From Luteibacter sp. OK325 (lineage in GTDB: Bacteria > Pseudomonadota > Gammaproteobacteria > Xanthomonadales > Rhodanobacteraceae), in the NCBI RefSeq assembly GCF_003050935.1, contig NZ_QAOX01000004.1:372001-436000 (forward strand): DNA of 64,000 nucleotides, read 5' to 3'. This document shows, piece by piece, positions 45,170 to 54,636 of this stretch (position 1 is the first letter of the stretch; the number at the start of each line of letters is the position of its first letter). A program made the position numbers and the translations under genes. Below the pieces are notes generated by a model. That model was given only the letters and a program-made list of their open reading frames with translations. It was not told where the DNA came from and made no database searches.

Positions 45170-45337
45170 GTGCGCAGGCTGCTTACGGCAATCGACGACG
45201 TCTGCGACACCGGCAAGATCGGCGACAAGCTCACTTCCGAAGGCATCGATCCGGACTCGGTGACGATCCCGGGCTGCGTCATCTTCAACCCGGGCCTCTT
45301 AAGAACAACATCCCAGGGATGGGAACCAACAAGCTGA
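45170..45337 (+). pseudogene. Short coding-like stretch with a broken 3' end
   Basis: From the GTG at 45170 the frame reads RRLLTAIDDVCDTGKIGDKL and SEGIDPDSVTIPGCVIFNPG with GC-rich third positions like real genes. After NPGL codon use collapses (TTA AGA ACA ACA), while the next frame reads KNNIPGMGTNKLIPRSP with good codons. A frameshift near 45300 is therefore likely. A strong terminator follows at 45348. I do not recognise the protein. It may be a remnant or a short gene mis-framed by an indel. Confidence 0.35.
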
Positions 45338-45347
45338 TCCCCAGATC

Positions 45348-45377
45348 GCCGCCTGCTCCCACAGGCGGCATTTTTTT
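45348..45377 (+). terminator. Rho-independent terminator
   Basis: A perfect 8-base stem GCCGCCTG / CAGGCGGC (45348-45355 and 45362-45369) with loop CTCCCA is followed by A and seven T. It ends transcription on the plus strand, which implies a transcript from the coding-like stretch just before it. Confidence 0.92.
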
Positions 45378-45460
45378 GTCCGCGGTGAAACTTTTTGGGG
45401 GGTCAACCTAATTTCCTGCCCCACGTTGGACATTCCATACCCAAGGCCAGGACGAACTCG

Positions 45461-46138
45461 ATGCCCCGTTGCTATTCCACCGTGGCCCTGCGTGGCTTGA
45501 CGATAGCCTGCATCGGCGCGCTCGCCGCCTGCGCCAGTGCCGGTATCAGGCTGGCCGCCGCCCCCGACCATCCGCGCTCGTTCGACGGCCACTGGGTCGT
45601 CGACGTTTCCCACAGCGAGGATCCCGATGCCGCGCCGGCGGCCGGCGGATCCGGTCGCAGCGGCGGCATGGGTGGCGGCCACGGTCACGGCGGTGGTGGC
45701 GGCATGGGGGGAGGTGGCATGGGTGGCATGGGTGGCGGCGGCCGACATGGCGGTGCTGACGCGAGCAGCGGCGCCGCTAGCACTCGCAGCGATGCCAGTG
45801 ACAGCGAAAACGGCGACATGATGCGCCGCGCCCTCCTGCTTCCCAACACGCTGGACATCGCCATGCAGCCGGGCAATCTCTTGATCACGCCGGACGGCCA
45901 TCCGCGGAGCGTCCCAATGGTCACCGGCAAGGACACCGGCGGCGACGTCACACGGGCCGGCTGGGATGGCGACAGCCTGGTGGTGGTGATCCACATCGAC
46001 GACAAGCGCGGGGACATCGTGCAGCACTACGACGTCGCGGCCGATCATTCGCGCCTGGTGGTCACGACCGAGTTCAAGAGGAAGTCCAGGAAGGTTTCCG
46101 TGGTAAGGGAATTTACGGCGGCGGCAACGGGACGGTGA
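45461..46138 (+). CDS. Glycine-rich lipoprotein of unknown function
   Basis: 225 residues from the ATG at 45461 (AGGA upstream). The lipoprotein signal has the lipobox ALAAC at Cys 24. The mature part opens with FDGHWVVDVSHSEDPDAA. A low-complexity stretch at about 65-100 is made of Gly, Met and His (GGMGGGHGHGGGGGMGGGG), followed by a Ser/Asp-rich linker and a C-terminal beta domain (LVVVIHIDDKRGDIVQHYDV). The His/Gly segment could bind metal, but this is a guess. I do not recognise the family. The terminator at 45348 separates it from upstream sequence. Confidence 0.8.
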   Translation: MPRCYSTVALRGLTIACIGALAACASAGIRLAAAPDHPRSFDGHWVVDVSHSEDPDAAPAAGGSGRSGGMGGGHGHGGGGGMGGGGMGGMGGGGRHGGADASSGAASTRSDASDSENGDMMRRALLLPNTLDIAMQPGNLLITPDGHPRSVPMVTGKDTGGDVTRAGWDGDSLVVVIHIDDKRGDIVQHYDVAADHSRLVVTTEFKRKSRKVSVVREFTAAATGR

Positions 46139-46317
46139 ACCACCCCATGCACGCCACCCCGCTGACCTTCATCGGTGCATCGGTGAGCTGGGGAAAGCTT
46201 AGGTCCGCCGTGACGACATGGCAGCCACTGGGGGTCGTCAGCACGATTTCGGTGCGAGCTCCCTTCCTGAATACCATCAGGCTATCTTCAAGCATCCACC
46301 ACACTGAAGAAACTGAC

Positions 46318-46707
46318 GTGGCAGCAATAGATCTTGACGAAGCGAACCTCATTCTCGACATCCTGCATCGGTTCCAAGAAGAGCTGGGAGCGATCTCGGA
46401 CGCAGGAGACAGACTCAAGCAGTCGCGCTCCCCAGAAGTTGATGAGTACCGGCGCCGGCTAGTGAACGTGAAGGGCGAACTCAAAAATGCTGCCAAGAGC
46501 GGGACGCTTGACGGGGTAAAGCGTCCACAGACAGAACTGGAGCGATGCTTTTACGGCCCAGCGGTCCAGCATGCGGCTGCACACTTCCGTCTTCGAACTG
46601 ACGCACCGCCAAGTATGTGGCTATCAGGCCTGTACGACCCGGCCGGCGACGTCTCTTATTACACGCATGGACTGCGGAAGCTCGTCGATGAGGGTCAGAT
46701 CATTTAG
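46318..46707 (+). CDS. Hypothetical protein in accessory patch
   Basis: 129 residues from the GTG at 46318; the frame is open back to 46135, but the upstream part has poor coding character. The product is soluble and helical at first (LDEANLILDILHRFQEELGA), then KNAAKSGTLDGVKRPQTELE, and ends YYTHGLRKLVDEGQII. Base composition is less GC-rich than in neighbours, which suggests transfer. No family recognised. It is the first gene of the accessory patch between the glycine-rich lipoprotein and tRNA-Pro. Confidence 0.55.
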   Translation: MAAIDLDEANLILDILHRFQEELGAISDAGDRLKQSRSPEVDEYRRRLVNVKGELKNAAKSGTLDGVKRPQTELERCFYGPAVQHAAAHFRLRTDAPPSMWLSGLYDPAGDVSYYTHGLRKLVDEGQII

Positions 46708-47322
46708 CTCTTCTGTGCTGTTCCAGATCGCCGGGCGTGCACTTCGCTGGGTGCACCACCAACCTGGGTCGGGGCAGGTATTTGTACGTAGCGTGCTTGA
46801 GCTTGAAAAAATTCCTAACTGCAGACCCGTCGGGCGCCACATCTATGGAGTGCCCGGCCTCGCGGGCACATGGGAGAAATGTCATGACAACGAATTAAGA
46901 GTGGCAATGGCTCGAAGGGACTGACGGACTATCGTGCTTCTGGCACCGGGAAGTTTGTTGCACCCGGTACCGCGAAGAGCAATCCGAAGGGAACGGAAGC
47001 GGAGAACAACCGCACGCCTCCGAAAAAGAAGTAACTGCGCCCGTCGGGTGAGTCGGGCGTGCATGGGACCTTCCGCCAGAAGCATGGGCGGTAGCTCCCG
47101 CTAAGAAGTGCGGCGGCATGACGAAGAAAACCTAGACGCGTGTAATAAATCTGGTGAGGAACGGCCTCAACTGGCTCACCTGATAGGACGCCAGTGCCAT
47201 CGTCCGGCTGCTCATCTCCGAGTTGCCGAAACACGTCATCGCCTGGCTGCCACAGATCTCCTCCAAACAACCAGTTCGTGCACCGAGCTATTACTGCGAA
47301 TCTTCTAGAGTTGGTCATGACC
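46708..47322. other. Gene-poor accessory stretch with remnants
   Basis: About 600 bases with lower GC and no complete gene. The plus strand holds a coding-like piece reading YGVPGLAGTWEKCHDNELRV near 46850-46905 that runs into a stop, and then the tail described at 46888. A possible hairpin GCGCCCG...CGGGCGT lies near 47037-47062. From about 47100 to 47320 I see nothing convincing. Confidence 0.45.
46888..47034 (+). pseudogene. C-terminal tail of a lost gene, toxin-like
   Basis: A 48-codon open frame without a start codon. It reads SGNGSKGLTDYRASGTGKFV, then APGTAKSNPKGTEAENNRTP and ends PKKK before TAA. A G/T/K/P-rich tail of this kind is common at the ends of RHS or other polymorphic toxins, but no family can be named. 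The piece just upstream in another frame (GVPGLAGTWEKCHDNEL) may be its continuation before a frameshift. Confidence 0.35.
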
Positions 47323-47660
47323 TTAGTTCCCGGAGACAAGCGTCACGGACGTGGTGGGGCCGTATGGGGAGCAACCAACCGCGTTGCAGGCGCGAACGGA
47401 GTAACGCAACGTTCCGGTCCAGTACATAAGGGAGCTCATCGTCGTACCGCTACCGCCCCAGATGTTTTCGGAGTAACCGTACTGATTGGTCGTCTGCACA
47501 TCGTATGTTGTGGCGTAGGCTGCCGCCGCCCAAGAGGCATGTACCACCGGTTTGGCCGAGGACCCCGTTTGCGACAGCGTCGGGCGCCCTGGCGTTATGG
47601 GGAGTAGTGTCACATTCACGGTGGTTGTCCCGCTCCACGGGCCGCAGCCCCCGCATGTTG
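47323..47660 (-). pseudogene. Fibronectin type III repeat fragment (3' end of a larger gene)
   Basis: About 112 codons on the minus strand. GCGPWSGTTTVNVT is the end of one FnIII unit. A second complete one follows: PTLSQTGSSAKPVVHASWAA, then TTYDVQTTNQYGYSENIWGG and RYSVRACNAVGCSPYGPTTS, ending LVSGN and TAA. The CNxxGCxPxG pattern is typical of FnIII units in RHS-type or secreted proteins. The 5' part is missing: at about 47655 it abuts the start of an opposite-strand gene. It is a fragment left by rearrangement. Confidence 0.65.
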
Positions 47661-47939
47661 GCCTACGAAGATATCGAAGGACGCTATGTCGCATGTGAGA
47701 AGGGAGCCGACTCGCTCAATCTCGACGGTGAAGCGAGAGCCGCCTACATTGCCGAGTGCAAGAAGGTCTTCGCCACTGGTATCAAACGGGCACCCGGCAA
47801 TGTAGGTACGATCTTCGCTTGCAATGCCGACTTCGAAAAGTGCGCAAACGAGCCTCCCGGTTATCCGATCGACCGGCCTGCGGATATCAAGTGCGTGGTT
47901 GACCATCTCCAGTGCCTCAAGAAGGAGTACCAGAAATGA
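47655..47939 (+). CDS. Small cysteine-containing hypothetical protein, perhaps 5'-truncated
   Basis: 94 residues, MLAYEDIEGRYVACEKGADS and on to VGTIFACNADFEKCANEPPG, ending CLKKEYQK. Six Cys are spread through the chain. No ribosome site precedes the ATG, and the coding character begins exactly where the fibronectin fragment of the other strand ends. The original 5' end may therefore have been replaced. The next gene starts inside its stop codon (ATGA), so the two form a unit. No family recognised. Confidence 0.6.
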   Translation: MLAYEDIEGRYVACEKGADSLNLDGEARAAYIAECKKVFATGIKRAPGNVGTIFACNADFEKCANEPPGYPIDRPADIKCVVDHLQCLKKEYQK

Positions 47940-48418
47940 AGACCTTCCTTCTGCTATTCGCCGGGTTTCTACTCGGAACTACCGCCATGGGAGCGCTCGA
48001 CCGCTACGCGTCTCGGGTTTACGCCGAGGCCATGGCAATGCAATCCGCTCAGGTCATGACCGACAACGCCGTTCATGCATATGGCGAGGGAAAGCTTGAG
48101 CAAGCCGCCGCGTTTGCGCAGGCGTCAAATGCCATCGCGCTTATCAGCAGGCAGCCTTGGGATGTCGACTGGCCTTTCCAGGTCGCACGATGGACGCTGG
48201 ACGGCCGGGACAAGACCCGGCTCGATGCCAACTACAACGCCTACCTGACGGCGTACTTATTTAGCAACATCGGCGACAGCAAGACAGCCGATGCCTACTA
48301 CAAGCTTTTCGAACGGACGCCATGGACGCGGGAGCGCCTGGACGCGTCGGCCAAACGCTACCTGGATACGTCATGGCAGGCCATTCGCGAGAGCGAACCT
48401 CAAGAGAAATCGAAGTAA
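47936..48418 (+). CDS. Membrane-anchored or secreted TPR-like hypothetical protein
   Basis: 160 residues from the ATG at 47936 (AAGGAG 8 bases upstream), overlapping the previous stop. An N-terminal hydrophobic helix (TFLLLFAGFLLGTTAMGAL) is followed by helix pairs of TPR type (AYGEGKLEQAAAFAQASNA, NIGDSKTADAYYKLFERTP). It probably sits in the inner membrane facing the periplasm, or is exported. No family recognised. The unit ends before a strong terminator at 48719. Confidence 0.7.
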   Translation: MKTFLLLFAGFLLGTTAMGALDRYASRVYAEAMAMQSAQVMTDNAVHAYGEGKLEQAAAFAQASNAIALISRQPWDVDWPFQVARWTLDGRDKTRLDANYNAYLTAYLFSNIGDSKTADAYYKLFERTPWTRERLDASAKRYLDTSWQAIRESEPQEKSK

Positions 48419-48429
48419 TTCAAGACCGA

Positions 48430-48602
48430 TTGCATGCGCGGGGTGAGGCTGTGGACGAACTCGCGTCCGACGGTAATGCTCGGATCGGTGCCAGTATCTG
48501 TGTGGTGTCCAGCCGCTCATGGCCGAGCAGCTCCTGAGAAAGGAAGCGCGCTGGTCGGGAGGTACGATCAACGCTCTCAAGCAATAGCCAGGGGTCCGTC
48601 AA
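48430..48602 (-). pseudogene. Tyrosine recombinase (integrase) remnant
   Basis: The minus strand reads SQELLGHERLDTTQI, which matches the second catalytic box of tyrosine recombinases (LLGH...TTQIYTH with the active His). Neither the upstream R/HxxR box nor the catalytic Tyr is preserved; the frame then breaks up. It lies about 250 bases from the tRNA-Pro gene, a classic integration target. This is the likely scar of an integrated element. Confidence 0.55.
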
Positions 48603-48718
48603 GGCGCACGAGAGTGAAGACGAAGCCCTCGAAGTCGGGCTCTGGTCCGGTATCCGAGTGCGAGAACCTCGACTCCTCAGCCCTTAAGGCCGCGCGCGGA
48701 CGGCAGCACCCCAACGCG

Positions 48719-48746
48719 AACGGCCATCCGCATGGATGGCCGTTTT
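48719..48746 (+). terminator. Rho-independent terminator
   Basis: AACGGCCATCC (48719-48729), loop GCAT, GGATGGCCGTT and a short T-run (TTTT). The 11-base stem is perfect. It may end the transcript of the two small genes at 47655-48418. Confidence 0.85.
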
Positions 48747-48814
48747 GACGATGACTTTCTCTTCAATCAACTAGTTGAGCTTGGGGCATCTGCTACCAAA
48801 TAGCGATGACAACG

Positions 48815-48844
48815 AAAAAAGGCGCCCCAAACGGGACGCCTTTT
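48815..48844 (-). terminator. Rho-independent terminator downstream of tRNA-Pro
   Basis: On the minus strand AAAAGGCGTCCC, loop GTTT, GGGGCGCCTTTTTT, with one G-T pair in the stem. It begins 7 bases after the tRNA 3' end and closes the ihfA/merR/tRNA transcript. Confidence 0.9.
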
Positions 48845-48851
48845 CGAATAA

Positions 48852-48928
48852 TGGTCGGGGTGGCGAGATTCGAACTCGCGACCACTACACCCCCAGCGTA
48901 GTGCGCTACCAGGCTGCGCTACACCCCG
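48852..48928 (-). tRNA. tRNA-Pro (anticodon GGG)
   Basis: 77 bases with encoded CCA. The acceptor stem is CGGGGTG/CACCCCG, the D arm GCGC...GCGC, the anticodon stem CTACG/TGTAG with loop CTGGGGG (anticodon GGG, reading CCC/CCU proline codons), and the T arm GCGAG-TTCGAAT-CTCGC. All four arms pair. It follows the MerR-type gene on the same strand. An integrase remnant lies just downstream, so this tRNA may have been an attachment site. Confidence 0.97.
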
Positions 48929-48974
48929 ACAAGCAAACGATTGTAGCAGCAACGCCGCGACCTGCGGAAGCCGG

Positions 48975-49331
48975 TCAGCGACGAAGGAGGGTCAGTACTT
49001 CTTCCAGTTCGAGGCGCACCTGACGAACGATCTGGTGCGACATGCTCGCTTCCATACGAGCCTGCGGGCCTTCCAGACGGGCGCGAGCACCCGTGATGGT
49101 GAAACCCTCGTCGTAAAGCAAAGAGCGGATCTGGCGGATCATGAGCACGTCGTGGCGCTGGTAGTAGCGACGGTTGCCGCGACGCTTGACGGGCTTGAGG
49201 GCCGGAAACTCCTGCTCCCAATAGCGAAGGACGTGTGGCTTGACGCCGCAAAGCTCACTGACTTCACCAATGGTGAAGTAGCGCTTCGCCGGGATTGCCG
49301 GAAGTTCGGTGTTATTCCCTGGATCCAGCAT
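48975..49331 (-). CDS. MerR-family transcriptional regulator next to ihfA
   Basis: 118 residues. The MerR winged helix-turn-helix is at about 17-85 ([40 protein letters not shown]), with a short dimerisation helix at the end ([16 protein letters not shown]). There is no effector domain. Its gene overlaps the end of ihfA by 20 bases; this pairing is widely conserved in gammaproteobacteria, but the regulator's targets are unknown. Confidence 0.93.
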   Translation of the reverse strand: MLDPGNNTELPAIPAKRYFTIGEVSELCGVKPHVLRYWEQEFPALKPVKRRGNRRYYQRHDVLMIRQIRSLLYDEGFTITGARARLEGPQARMEASMSHQIVRQVRLELEEVLTLLRR

Positions 49332-49611
49332 AGCCCTCCACTCTTACCTTGAGTTTCTGACCAGGACGGAAGGTGACAACCCGCCGGGCCGAGATGGGAA
49401 TTTCCTCACCGGTCTTGGGATTACGACCGGGCCGCTGATTCTTCTGCCGCAGGTCGAAATTACCGAAGCCGGACAATTTGACCTGCTCGCCTCGCTCCAG
49501 TGCCTCGCGCACGACCTCGAAATACGCGTCCACGAATTCCTTGGCCTCACGCTTGTTGAGGCCCACGTCGAGGAAAAGCCGCTCGGCCATCTCCGCCTTG
49601 GTCAGCGCCAT
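49312..49611 (-). CDS. ihfA: Integration host factor subunit alpha
   Basis: 99 residues from the ATG at 49611 (GAGGAT upstream). It is a DNA-bending subunit that dimerises with Ihf[41 protein letters not shown] and [20 protein letters not shown] are textbook IhfA, including the Pro of the DNA-intercalating arm. It is encoded 1 base after the pheT stop, the usual order in this clade. Confidence 0.98.
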   Translation of the reverse strand: MALTKAEMAERLFLDVGLNKREAKEFVDAYFEVVREALERGEQVKLSGFGNFDLRQKNQRPGRNPKTGEEIPISARRVVTFRPGQKLKVRVEGYAGSRE

Positions 49612-49612
49612 C

Positions 49613-51994
49613 TTATCCTCGCAGTCTTGCCTTGCATGTCTTCTCCAATGCCCCCACCGCTTCTGCCACGCGAGCGTCGGCATCTTCGTCGGTAAGGGTG
49701 CGTGAAGCGTCCTGCAAAATCAAGCCCATAGCGAGACTCTTTCGTCCTTCGTCGATCCCCTTCCCGGCGTACCGATCGAACAGCCGGATCTCCCTGAGGA
49801 CCTCGCCGAGTGCTCCGCGGACGGCGGCCTCGACGGCGGCCCAGGACACCTCTTCCGGCAATTCCACGGCGATATCGCGACGAACCGCAGGGAACCGCGC
49901 CACACGGCCGGCGCTGGGAAGACGGCGGGCGAGGATCGGCTCGAGCGCCAGCTCCATCACATGGACGTCGGACCCGAGGTCCAGCGCCTTGGCCAGCGCA
50001 GGGTGCAGCGCCCCGAGGAAGCCGGCCGGCTGGCCATCGCGGAGCACGCGCGCAGCGCGGCCCGGGTGCAGCCAGGACGGCAACTCATGGGAATCGACCG
50101 ACCAGCGCTGCGGCTCACCCGTGTGGGCGACCAGCGCATCGAGGTCGCCCTTCAGGTCGAAGAAGTCGACCGGACGGGTCGGCTCGCCCCACTGCTCGGC
50201 GCGGGCGGCGCCACTGGCAACGAGCGCCACGCGACCCACCTCGTCGGGCGCGCCACCGGTCGCATGGAAGCTGCGGGCCAGCTCGAACAGGCGGACGCGC
50301 TCTTGCTGGCGTGCGCGGTTATGACGCAGCGCTTCGATCAGGCCCGGCAGCAGCGAGGTGCGCATGACGGCCAGATCCGCCGAGAGCGGGTTGGCCAGCG
50401 GCACCCAGCCCTTGTCCACGCCCCAGGTAGTGAGCAGGTCGGCGTTGACGAAGGAAAGCGTCACCGCTTCAAAATAGCCGCGTGCAGCGATCTGGTCGCG
50501 CAGGGCCATCTCGCCCAGGCGCGCTTCCGGCTCAGCCTGCAGGGCAATCTGCCCGGCCGGAATGTGGGTAGGGATGCGGTCGTAACCATGGATGCGCGCG
50601 ACCTCCTCGATCAGGTCCTCTTCGCGCTCGATGTCGAAGCGGCTGCTCGGCGGGGTAACTTCCCAGCCGTCCGCTACCTCGTTCACGTGCATGCCCAGGG
50701 CGATGAAGATGCGGCTGACCTCGCTGCCGGCCACCTCGATACCAAGCAGGCGGCGCAGGCGGGCGTGGCGCAGCATCACCGGCGGATGCTCGGGCAGGTC
50801 TTCCCGGCGCTCGGCCACCGTGAGCGGGCCGGCACTGCCGCCGGCGATCTGCAGCAGCAGTTCGGTCGCGCGCTCGATGGCACGCTGCGGAAGTGCCGGA
50901 TCGACGCCGCGCTCGTAGCGATGCGAGGCATCCGTATGCATGCCGAGCTTGCGGGCGCGACCCATGATCGCGGCCGGCGCGAAGTGTGCGGCTTCAAGGA
51001 AGACGGTGCGCGTGGTGTCGGTCACGCGCGAGTCGAAGCCACCCATGATGCCGCCCAGGGCAAGCGCCTTCGCCTCGTCAGCGATAACGACGAATGAGGG
51101 ATCGAGATTGACGTCGCGGCCATCGAGCAGCTTGAGGACTTCACCCTGCCCCGCGTGACGCACGATGACGGCACCGGAGAGCGTGTCGTTGTCGAACGCG
51201 TGCAGCGGGTGGCCGAGTTCGAGCATCACGTACTGCGTGATATCCACGATCGCGCTGATCGGTCGGATGCCGGCGCGACGCAGGCGCTCGGCCATCCACA
51301 GCGGTGACGGCAGGCTGGCGTTGACGCCCTCGATGATGCGACCGATGTAGCGCGGCGCGTCGGCGCCCGCTTCCAGACGGACTTCGCGGGCCGCGCTGGC
51401 GGTGACGGGCGCACTGGCGGCGCCGATGGCCTTCACGCGGCTACCGAACAGCGCGGCCACGTCGTGCGCGAGGCCGTTGAGGCCGAGCACGTCCGGGCGA
51501 TTCGGCGTGATCTTCAGTTCGATGCTGGCATCGGGCAGGCCGAGGTAATCGGCGAGCGGTGTACCGACCGGCGCATCCAACGGCAGCTCAAGCAGGCCAG
51601 ACGCATCGGCATCGATGTCGAGCTCCTTTGCCGAGCAGAGCATGCCGAACGACTCGACGCCACGCAGCTTCGCAGCCTTGATGTCGATATGATTGGGAAG
51701 CTTCGCGCCGACCTTGGCCAGTGGCACACGAATGCCTACGCGCGCATTCGGCGCACCGCAGACGATCTGCAGGAACTCGCCCTGCCCCGCGTCCACCTTG
51801 CATACCTGCAAGCGGTCGGCTTCGGGGTGCTTCACCGTCTCGACGATCTCGCCGACGACGACGCCGTCGAGGTGCCCACCCAACGGGGTGACCTCTTCGA
51901 CTTCCAGACCGGCCATGGTCAGCGCGTGAACCAGCGTCGCGCGATCCGCGTCGATGGCAACCAGTTCACGCAGCCAGTTTTCGGAGAATTTCAT
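49613..51994 (-). CDS. pheT: Phenylalanyl-tRNA synthetase beta subunit
   Basis: 793 residues, full length. The N-terminal core ([15 protein letters not shown]) leads to the EMAP/tRNA-binding domain at about 40-150 ([20 protein letters not shown]). Then come the B3/B4 editing domain, the B5 DNA-binding-like domain ([20 protein letters not shown]), the synthetase-like core and the C-terminal anticodon-binding FDX-ACB domain ([19 protein letters not shown]). It forms an alpha2-beta2 enzyme with PheS, encoded 33 bases upstream. Confidence 0.98.
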   Translation of the reverse strand: MKFSENWLRELVAIDADRATLVHALTMAGLEVEEVTPLGGHLDGVVVGEIVETVKHPEADRLQVCKVDAGQGEFLQIVCGAPNARVGIRVPLAKVGAKLPNHIDIKAAKLRGVESFGMLCSAKELDIDADASGLLELPLDAPVGTPLADYLGLPDASIELKITPNRPDVLGLNGLAHDVAALFGSRVKAIGAASAPVTASAAREVRLEAGADAPRYIGRIIEGVNASLPSPLWMAERLRRAGIRPISAIVDITQYVMLELGHPLHAFDNDTLSGAVIVRHAGQGEVLKLLDGRDVNLDPSFVVIADEAKALALGGIMGGFDSRVTDTTRTVFLEAAHFAPAAIMGRARKLGMHTDASHRYERGVDPALPQRAIERATELLLQIAGGSAGPLTVAERREDLPEHPPVMLRHARLRRLLGIEVAGSEVSRIFIALGMHVNEVADGWEVTPPSSRFDIEREEDLIEEVARIHGYDRIPTHIPAGQIALQAEPEARLGEMALRDQIAARGYFEAVTLSFVNADLLTTWGVDKGWVPLANPLSADLAVMRTSLLPGLIEALRHNRARQQERVRLFELARSFHATGGAPDEVGRVALVASGAARAEQWGEPTRPVDFFDLKGDLDALVAHTGEPQRWSVDSHELPSWLHPGRAARVLRDGQPAGFLGALHPALAKALDLGSDVHVMELALEPILARRLPSAGRVARFPAVRRDIAVELPEEVSWAAVEAAVRGALGEVLREIRLFDRYAGKGIDEGRKSLAMGLILQDASRTLTDEDADARVAEAVGALEKTCKARLRG

Positions 51995-52027
51995 GGGAGC
52001 GACTCGTTAACGTGGGATCGACGGCAA

Positions 52028-53083
<1,056 letters not shown>

Positions 53084-53128
53084 TTATCCATCATCGCGCG
53101 GTATTCCTACCACGCGTGGTAAAGCGGA

Positions 53129-53488
53129 TTACGCAGCCAGATGGGCCTTGGCCTTCTCTGCGATCACGCCAAATGCCTTGATGTCGCGCACGGCGAGGTC
53201 GGCGAGGACCTTGCGGTCGATCGCGATCTCAGCCTTGGCCAGGCCATTGATCAGGCGGCTGTACGACAGACCGAACTGACGAGCGGCAGCATTGATACGG
53301 ACGATCCACAGGGCGCGGAACTGGCGCTTGCGCTGCTTACGACCGATATAGGCGTACTGACCAGCCTTGATGACGGCCTGGTTGGCTACGCGGAAGACCT
53401 TGCGACGGGCGTTGTAATAACCCTTTGCACGGCCGATGACTTTCTTATGACGACGACGGGCGGTAACGCCACGCTTAACACGAGCCAT
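53129..53488 (-). CDS. rplT: 50S ribosomal protein L20
   Basis: 119 residues. [40 protein letters not shown] and RQLRFRALWI-like [20 protein letters not shown] are standard L20. It binds 23S rRNA early in assembly and, in other bacteria, represses the rpmI-rplT mRNA. The gene is 14 bases after rpmI. Confidence 0.98.
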   Translation of the reverse strand: MARVKRGVTARRRHKKVIGRAKGYYNARRKVFRVANQAVIKAGQYAYIGRKQRKRQFRALWIVRINAAARQFGLSYSRLINGLAKAEIAIDRKVLADLAVRDIKAFGVIAEKAKAHLAA

Positions 53489-53502
53489 GGTTCAACCCTC
53501 CC

Positions 53503-53700
53503 TTAAAGATACGGCAGCATGCGAGCCACACTCTTGGTGTCGCAGGCTTTCACGTGATTGGGAGCGCGCAGGCCGCGCTTACGCTTGGTCGACTTCTTCG
53601 TCAGGATGTGCGACTTGAAGGCGTGACCAGCCTTGAACTTGCCCGACGCGGTCTTGCGAAAACGCTTCGCTGCCGCCCGGTTGGTCTTGATCTTGGGCAT
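53503..53700 (-). CDS. rpmI: 50S ribosomal protein L35
   Basis: 65 residues from the ATG at 53700 ([20 protein letters not shown] ... [10 protein letters not shown]), the usual size and sequence. It is a basic, rRNA-binding protein of the large subunit. The gap back to infC is 363 bases and is filled with REP-like and tandem repeats, much longer than in typical infC-rpmI-rplT operons. Confidence 0.97.
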   Translation of the reverse strand: MPKIKTNRAAAKRFRKTASGKFKAGHAFKSHILTKKSTKRKRGLRAPNHVKACDTKSVARMLPYL

Positions 53701-53848
53701 CGGAATGCTCCGTATTCGGGTTGCTGACTGTTCCGGCGGCGAGCCCAGGGGCAACGCACTTTCCTTCCTGCCGGGTACGGTGGTTCGGCCCATCCATACG
53801 GGCCGAGCCGGCGATGATACCGAATCGTGAAGGCCCGCGCCACCACCC

Positions 53849-54052
53849 TGTGGGAGCCGCTCCTGTGGGAGCCGCTTCAGCGGCGAAGGGGCTGGCCTCG
53901 GGGAGGAATCGCCGCTGAAGCGGCTCCCACAAGGGACCAGGGGCATCGCCGCGGAAGCGGCTCCCACAAGGGACCAGGGGTATCGCCGCGGAAGCGGCTC
54001 CCACAAGGGACCAGGGGTATCGCCGCGGAAGCGGCTCCCACAAGGGGCGCCG
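53849..54052. repeat. REP units and three 37-base tandem repeats inside the infC-rpmI gap
   Basis: At 53849-53885 are GTGGGAGCCGCTCC and GTGGGAGCCGCTTCAGCGG, followed by a reversed unit TCGCCGCTGAAGCGGCTCCC. Then a 37-base unit starting AAGGGACCAGGGG(T/C)ATCGCC and ending GCGGCTCCCAC repeats three times (53931-53967, 53968-54004, 54005-54041), the first copy differing by one base. Each copy contains a REP half (CGCGGAAGCGGCTCCCAC). These lie within a ribosomal-protein operon and could act as terminators or mRNA-stability elements. Confidence 0.92.
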
Positions 54053-54063
54053 CTTCCGGGGGA

Positions 54064-54591
54064 TCAGATTTTCTTCTTCGGGCCGATCATCATGACCATC
54101 TGGCGGCCTTCGAGACGGGGGAAGGACTCCACCACGCCGTCTTCACCGATATCGCCCTGAACCCGGCGGGCCAGGTTCTGGCCGAGGTCCTGGTGGGACA
54201 TTTCGCGGCCGCGGAAGCGGATCGTGACCTTGACCTTGTCGCCTTCCTCAAGGAACTCGCGCATCTTGCGGAGTTTGATCTGGTAGTCGCCTTCGTCGGT
54301 GACGGGGCGGAACTTCACTTCCTTGATTTCGACCTGCTTCTGCTTCTTCTTGGCAGCCGAGGCCTTCTTCTGGGCTTCGAACTTGAACTTGCCGTAATCC
54401 ATGATCTTGCAGACCGGCGGATCGCCGTTCGGCTGGATTTCGACCAGGTCCATGCCGAGGTCTTCAGCGGCCTTAATGGCGTCACGGGTTTCCATGATGC
54501 CCATCTGCTCGCCTTCGGCGCCCAGCACGCGAACCCGCGGAACGCGGATCTCGAGGTTCTTGCGATTGCCCTTGTTATCGGTCGTAGCGAT
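54064..54591 (-). CDS. infC: Translation initiation factor IF-3 with ATC start codon
   Basis: 175 residues from the ATC at 54591. GGAGG lies 8 bases before it, and the frame from there gives [20 protein letters not shown], the expected IF-3 N-terminus; the first ATG or GTG would cut off this conserved part. The N domain ([20 protein letters not shown]) and C domain ([19 protein letters not shown]) are complete. IF-3 rejects non-standard start codons, and infC genes classically use AUU to feed back on their own translation; AUC should work likewise. It starts 45 bases after the thrS stop. Confidence 0.96.
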   Translation of the reverse strand: MATTDNKGNRKNLEIRVPRVRVLGAEGEQMGIMETRDAIKAAEDLGMDLVEIQPNGDPPVCKIMDYGKFKFEAQKKASAAKKKQKQVEIKEVKFRPVTDEGDYQIKLRKMREFLEEGDKVKVTIRFRGREMSHQDLGQNLARRVQGDIGEDGVVESFPRLEGRQMVMMIGPKKKI

Positions 54592-54636
54592 ACCGCTATC
54601 CTCCAGAAGATTGAACCATGTGCCGGACGCGAGCGA

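Noticed and set aside
45299-46048. A 249-residue minus-strand frame opposite the glycine-rich lipoprotein
   Set aside because: It is antisense to a gene with a clear lipoprotein signal, and its Thr/Ala/His repeats mirror the Gly-rich segment.
46882-47339. Minus-strand frames of 67-136 codons in the accessory patch
   Set aside because: They have no ribosome sites, poor codon quality and conflict with better coding-like pieces on the plus strand.
53931-54041. 37-base tandem repeats as a CRISPR array
   Set aside because: There is no spacer variation; each unit contains a REP half and is directly joined to the next.
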